Source: Hirsutella rhossiliensis
Lineage: Eukaryota; Ascomycota; Sordariomycetes; Hypocreales; Ophiocordycipitaceae
Assembly: GCF_020360975.1 (NCBI RefSeq)
Contig: NW_025408673.1
Location: forward strand, 2,666,001-2,730,000
DNA: 64,000 bases
Direction of reading: 5' to 3'
Position numbers and translations under genes: made by a program. The notes under the pieces are model-generated. The model was not told the origin of the DNA. It made no database searches and saw only the letters and a list, made by a program, of their open reading frames with translations. Positions 9,762 to 20,101 of the stretch are shown here, in pieces (the stretch's first letter is position 1; every line of letters begins with the position of its first letter).

Positions 9762-10229
9762 TGTTACGACCCGACCAACGGATGTTACGACCCGACCAAC
9801 GGATGGCCATGACACGGGCCAGGGATGACTAACCGCTGAAGGATCACGTGACCATGCGAAAGGTGATCGGTGGATCGCCTTACGATCAAGCGAGCGGTGC
9901 TCGACGGATCGTTCATCGATCAAGGTGATCACCTCTGTGATCACCTCCAGCACCTCGCGATCAGAGACGGGCAGTTGGGTATATATAGCTGCCCCATTTC
10001 ACCCTTTAGACTAGATAGCTCTTTAGCTTTCAACACAATCATTACGATCCCTATCACGATCTCATCTCTGATTCCGATCACTTGATTACCTGGTTACAGT
10101 CTACGGTCTACGACCTCCGACTCATCACCAACGTGACATACTTATCATTGCTCAGACCACGCCCTGTTGTATCTGCCAACATAAACCCCTCGACAGGTTT
10201 ATCCCTTGGGAATATCACCGGTCGTCACA
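9762..10229 (+). repeat. chromovirus 1 3' LTR
   Basis: This copy is identical to the 5' LTR except for one missing base, including the duplicated 21-bp start, and ends in CA before the GGTAG duplication. Confidence 0.95.
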
Positions 10230-10234
10230 GGTAG
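10230..10234. repeat. target-site duplication GGTAG, right copy
   Basis: It matches 2407-2411 exactly. Confidence 0.95.
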
Positions 10235-10568
10235 TAAAGGTCTATTAATACGAACGGACTAAGAATAAGAAATAAAGGTAGAGTCTTATTTACTTACTAA
10301 TACTTAGTATAAGAGTAGGGAGGCCTTATTAATATTAATATTAATCGTTATATATAACTATAAGGATTCTCTAAGAGAAATTAAGAGAGTAGGAATATAG
10401 CTAGCCCTTAATATCGAGCCGAAATTATATAATTAACGGTTTAACTAAGGTTTTTAAGAGATATACTAGCGTCTTATCTTATCTTACCTCTCTTAATTAA
10501 CTTCTTAGGGCGGTACTAAAGCCTATATATAAGGTTTCCCTTAAATAGTAAGGATCTTTATTATTTCT
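10235..10568. other. RIP-degraded continuation of 1-2411
   Basis: This AT-rich sequence lost its CA and TG dinucleotides like 1-2411, which it adjoined before chromovirus 1 inserted. No gene can be read. Confidence 0.6.
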
Positions 10569-10864
10569 TATTAAAGGGAGTAAACTAATAATTTAATATA
10601 TATATATATAAATTCCGGTAAAAGAGGTAAGTTAGATATAAGGACTTAAGTTAAGTATTAATATAGTAGAGGAATATTACCTTAATTAGGATATATAGGA
10701 ATTCGCTTTAATTTAAAGCCTCTATAGGTCCTATATAGGTATCTATTTATATAAATACCCCCTTAATCTCGTATAAATAAATAGAAAAATACATATTATT
10801 ATTTAGACTTAATTATACTTACCCTTATCCTTCCGCCCGCGCTCTTAGCTTATAAAGAGTTATA
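10569..10864 (+). repeat. copia 1 left LTR (RIP-mutated)
   Basis: It begins TATTAAAGGGAG, matching the right LTR start TGTTAGAGGGAG with TG changed to TA. A TATA-like TATATAAATA and the CCTTCCGCCCGCGCTC block match the right copy at 23520. The end is placed by similarity and may be off by a few bases. Confidence 0.75.
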
Positions 10865-12010
10865 AGCTTAGTTTATAGTACTCTTTATTCTTTATATTCC
10901 TTTACTAACGTAAGGCTATTACGAATCTTAACGTGCTATATATTCTTTACCCTTAGGGTTAACGTAAGGAAGAGAGTAAAATTTAAGGGCAATACCTATA
11001 ACTATATAAAGTTAATATAACGCGTATATCCCTTATAAGAAGTAAAATATATAATAATACTAAGCCCTTAATATTAAAAGGGGGAGGTATATATTACTAT
11101 ACTTAAGGAAAGCCTTAACTAGACCCTATAGATTATAGGTATTAAATTATAGGCTTAAACGTACTATATCTAAGAGTACGTTAACTTAGAAGGGACTATA
11201 GTACTTAAGGAGCCCTTAAGGCCTAGCTAGGAAGAGCTACTTAAGAAGGTAGGGCAAAGGCCTTACTAAGGAAGCTTTCCTAATAAAGAAAATAAGTATA
11301 AGGTAGTAAGGGAAGACTTTAATAAGAAGCTTTAAGACGCTAAGGACCTCTTTAAGTATAAAGAGAAGACCTTTTAGGATTAATTAGACCGCTTTAAGGC
11401 TAGATAAAAGGCTATAATATAGATCGAGGAGGTAATTAAGAAGTTTATTAGTAAGGGGCTCTAGGGCGAGACCCTAGTATAGCTAACGCCCTTAGATAAG
11501 ATTAAAGAACTTAAATAGAAAGTTCTCCCCTTAGTAAAGGAAGAAAAGAACTTTATCGATAAAAGGTATTATTAAATTATTAATAAGAAAGGAACCTAGG
11601 ACTAAAAGGCTTAGGTAGAGCAGCTAGACTAAGCTATCTTAGATTTAAAAGACTTAGCGGTCTTAACTATTAATAATATAAAGATTTATTAGGACTTCCT
11701 TAAAAGGACTAAAGAGTAAGACCCTAGCTAGCCTATAACGATTAAGCTACTCAATATACTCCTAGAGAGAATAGGACTCCTAGTAACCCCTTTATATACC
11801 TTAATTACTAACTTTAAAAGGGAGATTAGATTTAAGATAAAAGGGAAACCTTAAAAGACCCTAGGGGTTAATAACGTAGATAACGCTCTAAGATTATCTA
11901 ATTAAAAGACTAGGAATAGCCTAAAAGGGTTATATAAGTACTCGGTATATAAGTAATACTAGGTTAAAAAGGATAAGTAATAGGAAAGCTACTAAACCTT
12001 TAGAGTAATA
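10865..12010 (+). pseudogene. copia 1 Gag region, unreadable
   Basis: By position this should be Gag. It is stop-rich in every frame and contains Lys/Glu-rich stretches, but no zinc knuckle can be read through the RIP changes. The 568-bp solo LTR interrupts it at 12015. Confidence 0.4.
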
Positions 12011-12014
12011 TTCT
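12010..12014. repeat. TSD ATTCT of solo LTR A, left copy
   Basis: ATTCT is repeated at 12583-12587, on the other side of the 568-bp repeat. Confidence 0.75.
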
Positions 12015-12582
12015 TTTAAAGGTATATAAGGAAAAGCGGAATTTTAGGAAATTAAGGAATTATATAAGACTACGTAATAGAGGGGAAGAAGGAGTATAAG
12101 GTAGGATTTTTAATAGAATTTATTAGTAATATATTAGTGTATAAAAGAGGTGTTAAAGTTAATAATTCTTAATCTATTTACTAGCGGACATACTATCTTA
12201 TATAGATAATTATAGCTGAACGGAAGAACCTTTCGGGACTAGATTTAGGCTGCCGTATAGCCCTAAGACTAGGGAATTCCGTGATACCTCGAGTAAATCT
12301 AGAAGTGTCTTAGTTCCACTAATATTCGTGTTTAAAGGAGGTTGGTCGTGCCGGTGTTCTTAAGAGGTCTTAGCTAGCATTCTAAGCTAGCTCTGTTCCT
12401 TCGATTCCCGATTATACGATAACCGGCAACCCGTTTAATGTATAATAACATGTAAAATAACGAGCGACTTTTGCTCTATAGGATAAGATTTTGTCTATAA
12501 TTAATATACTACTTATTAGCTTATATAATCGGGAGAGTATATTATAGCTGCTTTATTTATAGTAGGAACACCGTTCCTTATA
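12015..12582. repeat. 568-bp solo LTR-like repeat, copy A
   Basis: It is exactly 568 bp long, like copy B at 37829-38396, with which it shares most bases; differences are mainly C/T and G/A. It is flanked by a perfect 5-bp duplication ATTCT. It has no coding capacity. The start reads TTTAAAGG and the end CCTTATA, so canonical TG/CA ends may have been lost to mutation. It is best read as a solo LTR of an unseen element; a non-autonomous element with 5-bp duplications is an alternative. Confidence 0.75.
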
Positions 12583-12587
12583 ATTCT

Positions 12588-14000
12588 AGAAAGACCCCCC
12601 TAAATAATAGATTCCTAGGGACTACCTTAAGAAGGCTATCTACTAGCACCTTAAGGAGAACCCCTTAGATAAGACTAAAGATATAAAGTAAAAGCTAAAA
12701 GCTAAAGATATTATAGTCTTATAAAATACTAGTAATAATAACTTAAGTAAATAGGCTAATATAGTATTATATATATATAGTACTAATAAGAGTAAAGACT
12801 CTCTTAAGGATAAGGCTATCTATAATTTAAGGGCTAGCGTATATATCTTTAACGACCTACGATAGTTCGATAAGGATACCTTTACCTAGGGATCGTTAAA
12901 AGAAGTCTAGGTAGGAGAAAACTCTATCTAAGTTAAGGGGGTAGATATAGCCGTTATCTTAATAAAAAATAAGATTAATTTAAAGCTTAAGAGTAGCTAC
13001 TATATCCTAGAGATACTAATAAGTATATTCTAGCTTATTAAGGGATTATTATAAAGATCTATTAAAACTAGGTTAATAGTATACTCTATTATAAGCTTAT
13101 AGGGCGTACTTTAGTTAGTCTATAGGAAATTAAAGACCAATATATTATTATAAGCCTCTTAAAGCGGCCTTAATAGAGCGTCTTTATTATAAGTAGGGCT
13201 CCTAAGCTACTAATAAGTAGGTAAATAGACCTTTAATATAAACGGCTAGGATATCTAGGGCTAAAACCCCTTAGCTACCTAACTAAGATAGAAGGACTAG
13301 GTATATATAAATATAAGGTCTATATAATAAGTAAGGTAAAGAGGTAGGTCTCTTATAAGGAGCTTACTTTACGACTTAAAAGGGATAGTACTTAATTTAG
13401 CTTTAACTTATACCTAGGCCTAGTAGCTAGATATAAGGGTAAAAAGTATTTTACGCTATTTATATATAAAATAACTAAGATTAGGGTTTATTATATATTA
13501 AAGAGTAAAATAGAGGTCTAAGATACCTTTAAGAAGCTAATATTAATACTAGAAACCTAGTATAGGATAGAACTAATTAACCTAGCTACTAACGGAGAAA
13601 AGGCCCTTTTAATAAAGGAGCTAGTTAAATTTATTAAAGGATTAAGCATTTAGGTCTTCTAGTTAGCTCTATTTACGCTTATATAGAATAGGTATATAGA
13701 AAGGTCCGGGGCTATAGTTAAAGAAAGGGCCCGGCTTATAAAAATAGACTCCCGCCTCCTAGAAGAGCTCTAGACTAAGACCTACTAAATAGTAGTATAT
13801 TTACTTAACCGTACGCTACTTAAAAGATTTAATTATAGCTAGAGATACCTATATAAACGATAGTAGACCTATATAAGGGACTATAACCTTTTAGACGGCT
13901 ATATTAAGCGAGTCTAGCTAAGTATAAATTACTTATATATCTTAGCTATATAGCCTACCTAATAATAATTACTACGTTAAAGTATATAAAGTTATATAAA
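12588..14000 (+). pseudogene. copia 1 integrase, RIP-ruined
   Basis: Around 13430-13830 the plus frame reads KYFTLFI, then NGEKAL, then YIERSGAIVKERARLI and YLLNRTLLKRF with many TAG and TAA codons. These match the Ty1/copia integrase core (the block with Glu in the IERSG region) and the YLLNRTP block. Stops sit where CAG, CAA or TGG would be expected, so RIP is the cause. Upstream, 12588-13400 should be protease but cannot be read. Confidence 0.7.
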
Positions 14001-14879
14001 ATATAGTCCCCGCTTAAGTAAAGAGCTTATATCGGTTACTTAGTAAGCTATAGATCGACCTATTAATATATTATATAGATACCCTCGATTAACTAAGCTA
14101 AACTAATTATCTCGGTAAATATATAATTTAATAAGTTAATAATATACGATCTAAAGAGGGAAGAAGATATAGAAGCTATCTAGGTCTATATATATAATAT
14201 TCTTTATTAAATAGTAGTAATAAACGTCCTTAACGATAAAGATATAAAGGAAGTAGGAGTATATTATTACTCTAATAATAAGATAAATAATAGTATAACG
14301 CTATATACCTTAGAGTTAATTATAGCACCGAATTTAAAGGCTTTAATAAGGGCTATAACGGATAGTACCTATATTTCGCCTCTAAGTACTTTAAATAGTA
14401 GGGTAGGGGAAGAAACCTCGCCCTCCCTACTAAGCTCTATTACTACTAGTATAACCCTATAGGAGGTTACCTACTACGGGAGTAAGGACCTAGAGGTAGA
14501 AAACTTAAATATTATCTCGAGCCCTATATAGACCGACCGGGAGCCTTAGGTATTACTAGGCACGCCGATCCTAAACGGATTAAATAAGCTACTTATCGAT
14601 CCGGGGGGTAGTGCGCTCGAAGAGCTATAATAGTTAGAATTTAAGGAGCTGTCTCTAAGGGGTAGGGAGAGCCTAACCCTAGAGTTATAATTATAACCCG
14701 AAAACAACCCTATAAAGCGAGGGATAAGTCTTAGGGGATAAACCCTACTAATATACTTAAGGGTAAGAGATAAAGGAAGCTAAAGAAGGCTTTTATTAAT
14801 AATATTATTGCTAATACCTCGAAGTATAGGCTTTATATTAAGGATATACCTTATATACTAACCTCTTATAAAGCCGCGA

Positions 14880-15513
14880 TAGCTTTAAAATACGCCCCTT
14901 AATAGATAATAAGGATAGGGCGTGAAATTAAGGACTAGATAAAGCTTAAAACGTAGACTAAGGTAGCTAGAAAGATAGATGAAGAAGCTAGTTACTTTAT
15001 AATTCCTTTACGATAGGTATATATATATAAACTTAATAAGTAGGGCTATATTACCCGCGTTAAGGCCCGGCTTATAGTCTATAAAAACTAGTAGCTAGAA
15101 GATAATAAAGATATATACGTAGTAATACTATAAGTAAGAACCTTTAAAGTACTAATAGCCTTCTACTACCTTAAAGACCTTAAAATAAAATAGTATAATA
15201 TAAAAATAGCGTTTCTATATAATAAGCTTAAGTATACTATCTATTACTAGATGCTAATAGGCTACCTTAAGCCTAGGCTATGCTTAAAGCTTCTTAAGGG
15301 ACTATATAGGCTTTAAATCGCTTTAAGGCTATAGTTTAAGGAGCTCTCGGGCTTTTTTAAGAAGCTAGGCGCTTAATAGCTTATCGAAGATACCTACGTA
15401 ATAACTTATAAAGGAGTTATTATCTTCTTCTTTATAGATAATATCGTAATAATATATCTAAAAGAAAAGAAGGCTAAATAAGAAGAACTTTATACTTTTA
15501 TTATAAAGGAATA
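14880..15513 (+). pseudogene. copia 1 reverse transcriptase, 5' part
   Basis: The plus frame gives KARLIVYKN, the KIAFLYNKL block, LKLLKGLYRL and then FFFIDNIVIIYLK, the altered Y-V-D-D site. It stops at the insertion of copia element 2 and resumes at 22285. All stops are TAA or TAG. Confidence 0.7.
15509..15513. repeat. TSD GAATA of copia 2, left copy
   Basis: GAATA precedes the LTR here and recurs at 22285-22289. Confidence 0.95.
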
Positions 15514-15713
15514 TGTGGACAGGCTCTTCACTGCAGTGAGGTTATTCGAACTGGTTCAATTGGTTATATCTTGTGTAACTAGGGAAACGTGTCCCATACA
15601 AACTGTGTGCAAAGACCTTCCTCCCTGTGTCTCACCTCTTACTCGCACGTGACTAGCGCGGTCGATTAGTTATACGTGCGCGATCGGTGCCTAGTGCACA
15701 GGTGGATCCAACA
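15514..15713 (-). repeat. copia 2 LTR (3' LTR in element sense)
   Basis: Its 200 bp are identical to 22085-22284, ending GGATCCAACA before the internal region. Confidence 0.95.
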
Positions 15714-16047
15714 CTGGAACCTCTTTCTAAATCGATGATCGCGCACTAATCAATCCACCAAAAACACACCAAACACAGCGAATTAAGATGAGATAGGAAA
15801 ACACGAACAAGAACACCAACAAACTCCTACCACGATGCATCACTATGTTGGATAGTGTGCTCTGACTGTAGCTCCCTCCCCACACTGGGTGTGTTCTGCC
15901 ACACGCCATCATGGGCCGCATTTCGAGCGCCGGATGCGCTAGCTGATTCCATCGGTCCCACGTTGGAATATGGACACGAGGATCTCCTCGTTAATGTGAA
16001 TGGAATAAAAGAACGACGGTAAAGCAGAAGAAAGAACGAAAAACCGA

Positions 16048-16602
16048 TTAAATCTCGTCGAGAATTGTTGTGTTATTGCGATGAACGAATCCTTCCACCC
16101 TCACGTTTAGCTGATTGTCGCTAATAAACTGCGTGAGGGCGCTGTTTGGTGATGCCTTCGTCATAGCATCGGCAGGGTTATCTGCGCCGTTGACCCAACG
16201 GATTTCCGCAATATCCCTTGATTCATATGCCTGCCTCAGCGCCATGATATCTATCATGAGTCGCTTCTCTGTTGTGGTGCCAAGTTTGACGAGGCACTCA
16301 TAGAGGCTATATGAATCTGTGCAAATGACGAGCGGGATTTGCTTCAGATCAAGGCGTTGTGCGATCGTATTGACCGTTTGCTTGATCACAAATGCGAGAT
16401 CGAAGCCCGATGTCAATCCATAGATCTCTGATGCAAGAACGCTTCGAGTAACGCGCTTGCATTTAGTTGAGCTCCAATGAAGAATGTTTCCGCGGATGGA
16501 AAATGAATCGGTTGATTGCGCGGTCTCATTGGCGATGATAATCACAAAGCCGATTTGAGAGCTTAAATCCTTATTGTTGGCGAATGATCCATCGGTGAAC
16601 AC
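16048..16602 (-). CDS. copia 2 RNase H
   Basis: The frame reads FTDGSFANNKDLSSQIGFVI, then SVLASEIYGL, VICTDSYSLYECL, and ends RWVNGADNPADAMTK. This is the Ty1/copia RNase H: acidic residues in TDGSF, SEIY and TDS, and the NPAD block close to the polyprotein end. It ends with a stop at 16048, about 330 bp before the LTR. Its true N-terminus lies beyond the MITE: IPIDLESAKIF at 17272-17310 joins directly to this frame once the MITE and one copy of the 8-bp duplication are discounted. Confidence 0.9.
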   Translation of the reverse strand: MFTDGSFANNKDLSSQIGFVIIIANETAQSTDSFSIRGNILHWSSTKCKRVTRSVLASEIYGLTSGFDLAFVIKQTVNTIAQRLDLKQIPLVICTDSYSLYECLVKLGTTTEKRLMIDIMALRQAYESRDIAEIRWVNGADNPADAMTKASPNSALTQFISDNQLNVRVEGFVHRNNTTILDEI

Positions 16603-16610
16603 AAAGATCT
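16603..16610. repeat. TSD AAAGATCT of the MITE, left copy
   Basis: AAAGATCT is repeated at 17284-17291; eight bases is the hAT duplication size. Confidence 0.9.
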
Positions 16611-17283
16611 GGCTCTAGTTAATGGGCCCTTGGCTTTCCTTATCGGGCCCTTGAAGTGTGGCTGAAAGTGTGGCGGACTGTCAAACCTACTTTGCGGCTT
16701 TGCTTGCACGCGCGCCGGTGCACACATTTGCCGGCGTCATAGGCCCGACAGCATAACTGCATTTCACGTAGAGCCGTTAAAAGTAGGGTGCTTAATGTAA
16801 TGTCAATGAGTGAGGCAATTGAACAGGCTCGTGGAACATATGCCCGAGGCTACGTCGCTACAACGACACAGTCCCTGATTAGGCTCTCGCCCGTAATGCA
16901 GCTACGGCGCTCTCTGCAGCAGCTTGCCAGGTCTCGAACTTGCGGCGGAAAGGTGACTTCATCGGTGCGGCGTTGGTGCGTTGGGGATGCCCTCACCTTG
17001 GTATGCGTTCGTGCGTTCGTACGTTGGCGTGCGTTGTATGCGCGTTGTCAACTTTGTCGCGTTCTAGCTGGATGCACCATTGACTACTGTGCCCGCCTCC
17101 ACTTTGGGATTCGCTTTGGCTCACCCACAAGTGGGGCGTGCACGAGTACGGAGGCCGTATTGACAGCTTTTCACAGTTGGCGGCTAATGTTTTGGCGGGG
17201 AAAGGGACGCGACAGTCATGTGACTATTTTAGCCACACTTTAAGGGCCCGATAAGGAAAACCAAGGGCCCATTAACTAGAGCC
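16611..17283. mobile_element. 673-bp MITE-like DNA element with ~52-bp terminal inverted repeats
   Basis: The two ends are inverted copies over about 52 bp (starting GGCTCTAGTTAATGGGCCC) with only two mismatches, and a perfect 8-bp duplication AAAGATCT flanks them. The insertion splits the pol frame of copia element 2. A plus-strand frame at 16788-17243 (151 codons) has no recognisable domain and probably does not encode a transposase. The 8-bp duplication points to hAT-type mobilisation, though the terminus does not begin CAG. Confidence 0.85.
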
Positions 17284-18778
17284 AAAGATCTTCGCGCTCT
17301 CGAGATCGATGGGTATGTAACATAGGCCACGGTCGGGATTGTTGATCTGCCATTCAATCCGCTTGTTCAAAGCCTTGAAGTCGGTATTAACGGGCTCTTG
17401 GGCTTGTGCCGCAACGGAACAATCGTATGTTGCTTCGGGTTGGCAAATCGAAGCGATATATGCCCCCGGCGCGTTGAGCAGCATAATCCTGATGCCTACT
17501 TGATGCCTGAAGATTGATCTCCTCGAGGTTTTGGGCTTGGCCCTTCTGCCTGACGATGACACAGCCATTTTGTATGGTCAGGCGGCTGCCGTTAAAGTCG
17601 CAGATGGAACCTTCTTGGAGAATCTCTTTGGCTTGGCCTTAAAGCAGAGTTCTTTCTCCTCGATCTTGAGAAATGCATCTGTGCCAACAATGAATGTGTC
17701 ATCCGTTTGCAAGGCCGCGATGCCAAACAGGTCCTTGTCGGCGATGTTGTTTGCCGTGATCAGAAGGCACGGGTCAAACGAAGAGGTTTCCATATTAAGC
17801 TTGCGGCAGTGATGGTCGTGATATGTGTTGAACCAGTGGGCTCCTGCCTCTGCGATGCCATATAGCGGCTTCACGATTCGCAGGATTGTTCCTCTGGATA
17901 TCTTCTTTGAGTTCTTGAGGAAGGGCTGCAAGGATGACACGGGCCAGCTTGGTCTGGGATTGTGTGTATGCCATCGTGATGTCTCTGATCATGATGAACA
18001 TATCCCGTGTGCAGAGAAACGGTGCTAAGGCCAAGGCCACGCGTTGTGCGGGCCGGCTGATGGTAGGGGCTTGTGTGAGGATCCCACGTTTCCCATCATC
18101 ATTGTATCCTTGCACAACGAGGCGTGATTTCTCGTATGGCGTTGCAGTATTTCTTCCCTTAACCTCTCTGACCATTCGTGATTTGAAGACACGATATCCA
18201 CCATGTTTATTCGCATCGAATTCTTCGGGTACAATGACCCCAGCGGCGAGGAGGTTCGTGAGCTCGAGTGTGTCGGAAGCTTCAAATGGGAAACCGGTGC
18301 TTGTGATCTTTCCTTCAGCTCGTAGCCGCTTGGCTAGGCCGAGATGTTCCATTTCTTTTCGAACAAGAAACGCATTAGCTTCATGATGAACGATAAATTG
18401 AACGGGTGAGCAAACAATAGTGGATTCTGATGTGCCATTTTGTGCAGCATCCTTCCTAGGTCGGCCACGCCTGCGCGGCCTCTTTGGCTCAGGGTATTCG
18501 AAAGGTTTGGGTTGGTCTTCTGTGGTAGGAAGAGGAAGAGGTTGTTGAGTTGTGGGTGGAAGGGAAGAGGGTTTGAAGAGGATGTTGTTGATCGGATTGT
18601 GTTGAGGGAAGGAGTGATTGTTGTGTTGATGGGTCTGTGCGGCTAGGGCTAGGTCGGGTTGCAACTGAGGAAGGAGCGATTCCGGGTGACGATAGTACGG
18701 TTGGACGCATGTACTGCGAAATTTCGCTGGTCCGTTGTCCAGGTCAACTGCGATTTCCGTATCCGTCACCTCGAGCAC
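17272..18778 (-). CDS. copia 2 reverse transcriptase (frameshifted)
   Basis: The minus-strand frame 17795-18778 begins with the integrase C-terminal part (KVLEVTDTEIAVDL), a Pro/Arg-rich linker (PKRPRRRGRPRK), and then the polymerase: YEKSRLVVQGYND, IRDITMAYTQSQT and RVILAALP. It shifts to frame 17578-17940, which gives KPLYGIAEAGAHWF and ALQTDDTFIVG, the catalytic Asp-Asp pair. It shifts again into 17272-17568 (ARGAYIASICQPEATYD), leading toward RNase H. At least two indels are needed. The type is Ty1/copia polymerase, making cDNA inside particles. Confidence 0.85.
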
Positions 18779-18831
18779 TTTATATGGGCCTTGCCATCCG
18801 TGCTTCTCGCGAAATACGCGAACTTCGCTTC

Positions 18832-20024
18832 CTAGCGCCAGGGATAGGGCAGGCGCAACGCTGTATCAGGCCCATTACGCGTATTTAACGCGGTCTGAAC
18901 CTTCCTCTGGGCGTTGATCTTCCTCAGCTCTGACATCGTTCGCCACACCGCCTTAGCTCTTGCCATTGCGGAAGGTGTAGGCGGCGAATCCATCGTCATT
19001 CGAGGCAGAGCACCGAAGACGAGGAGGGTTGGAACGAGGCCATCCGGACCGGCTGTGTCGTTGACAGCCTTGAAAGCCATTTGAAGGACTTGATCAGGGC
19101 TCACGGTATCCTTCAGCTCTGCCTTTAATATATCATATGCTCTTCGGACGGGCACATGATACTTCTCAACCTTCCCAACAGCCCAATGTGCTTCCACAGG
19201 CACCTGATGACACGTTATTCCCATCAATTTCGCTTCTGCTTGGAACTCGGCAGCAGCGAAATTCGTGCCTGCGTCATGAGTGATCACATCGGGTGGTCCA
19301 AGGTATGTATCCATCCAACATTGTTTCAACGCGAGCCACGTTTCCTTGGCCGTCATGTTGGATAGGAATCTCCTGCCTGATAGGCAGTGGCTTGATCAAC
19401 AACATGGAGGACTGGTCTGCCACCCAATGTCATGACATCAACGATGACTTCGTAATTGAAGTCACAATCATCCTTCAAGCTGAACTTGAACCTTCGTGGC
19501 GGGTCGGATTTCATCTGACAGTAGTGGCAGAACTTCTTGATCATTTCCAGAGCTTCGATTTCCACATCATGGCCAGCCGAATTCAGCAGCTTGTGCAGCC
19601 GATACACGGATGGATGACCAAAACGCGTGTGGAGGCGCCGCAATTCAGCCTCCGTGAGATATGCCACTGATGCCTCTTGTTTCCGCAAGAAGAACCACGC
19701 GTGACCCCATCTTCGAATCACTGGAACGCTCACACCATTGCCAACGAGCTCGTTCGTGACGTTATTTAAATATACGCCGAGCCGATCCATATCAGCTAGG
19801 CATAGGAGGAATGGCGTTGGCACGTTGACTATATGAAAATCAACCTCTCCCACTGGTGTGTTCAAGGTGATCACGCCAAGTGGTGTTTCCAATCTTCCTG
19901 CACCAAATCTAACTGGTTCGGGCTTGCGATCATCACGGAATTGGACTGGGGGCATCTCTCGTTGGAGAGCACGCAGTTGTTCGATTCCTCCCGTCGATAT
20001 GCATGCCGCACCTGTGTCCGGCAT
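18832..20024 (-). CDS. copia 2 protease and integrase (frameshifted)
   Basis: The frame 19353-20024 has the protease site MPDTGAACIS near its start. This continues an open stretch upstream (QFILDRYSQDSF), so the listed ATG is internal. The pre-integrase finger follows (RRLHTRFGHPSVYRLH, later KFCHYCQMKS), then the core's first Asp in VIVDVMTLGG. Near 19355 the frame changes to 18832-19356, which carries THDAGTNFAAAEF and Glu in VGKVEKYH. Order and spacing are those of Ty1/copia. One frameshift lies within the integrase core. Confidence 0.85.
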
Positions 20025-20101
20025 GATTCCTTGGAACGAGTCTTGAGAGTAACGATCTAGTATGAATTGTGTGGGTTCGTCACTGTTGAATAACTTGATG
20101 C

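Larger units (their letters stand above)
2412..10229 (+). mobile_element. Ty3/gypsy chromovirus 1 (young, not RIP-treated overall)
   Basis: The 7.8-kb element has 469- and 468-bp LTRs that differ by a single base indel, a 5-bp target duplication GGTAG, a purine tract before the 3' LTR, and the order gag, protease, reverse transcriptase, RNase H, integrase, chromodomain. That order and the C-terminal chromodomain identify a chromovirus (Metaviridae). Insertion must be recent because the LTRs are almost identical, yet the coding region carries about ten frameshifts, so this copy cannot make a full polyprotein by normal translation. A region of about 700 bp between the chromodomain and the 3' LTR holds an antisense reading frame. 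CA and TG dinucleotides are abundant, so RIP has not acted except in one short tract near 8800. Confidence 0.95.

Noticed and set aside
15727..15921. 64-codon minus-strand frame next to the copia 2 LTR
   Set aside because: It lies downstream of the pol stop in the untranslated end and has no motif.
16788..17243. 151-codon frame inside the MITE
   Set aside because: No domain, no supporting context, and it is probably chance in a GC-rich non-coding element. A faint helix-turn-helix resemblance was too weak to report.
18440..18888. Plus-strand frames opposite copia 2 integrase and reverse transcriptase
   Set aside because: Shadows of the minus-strand pol gene; composition follows the opposite coding strand.
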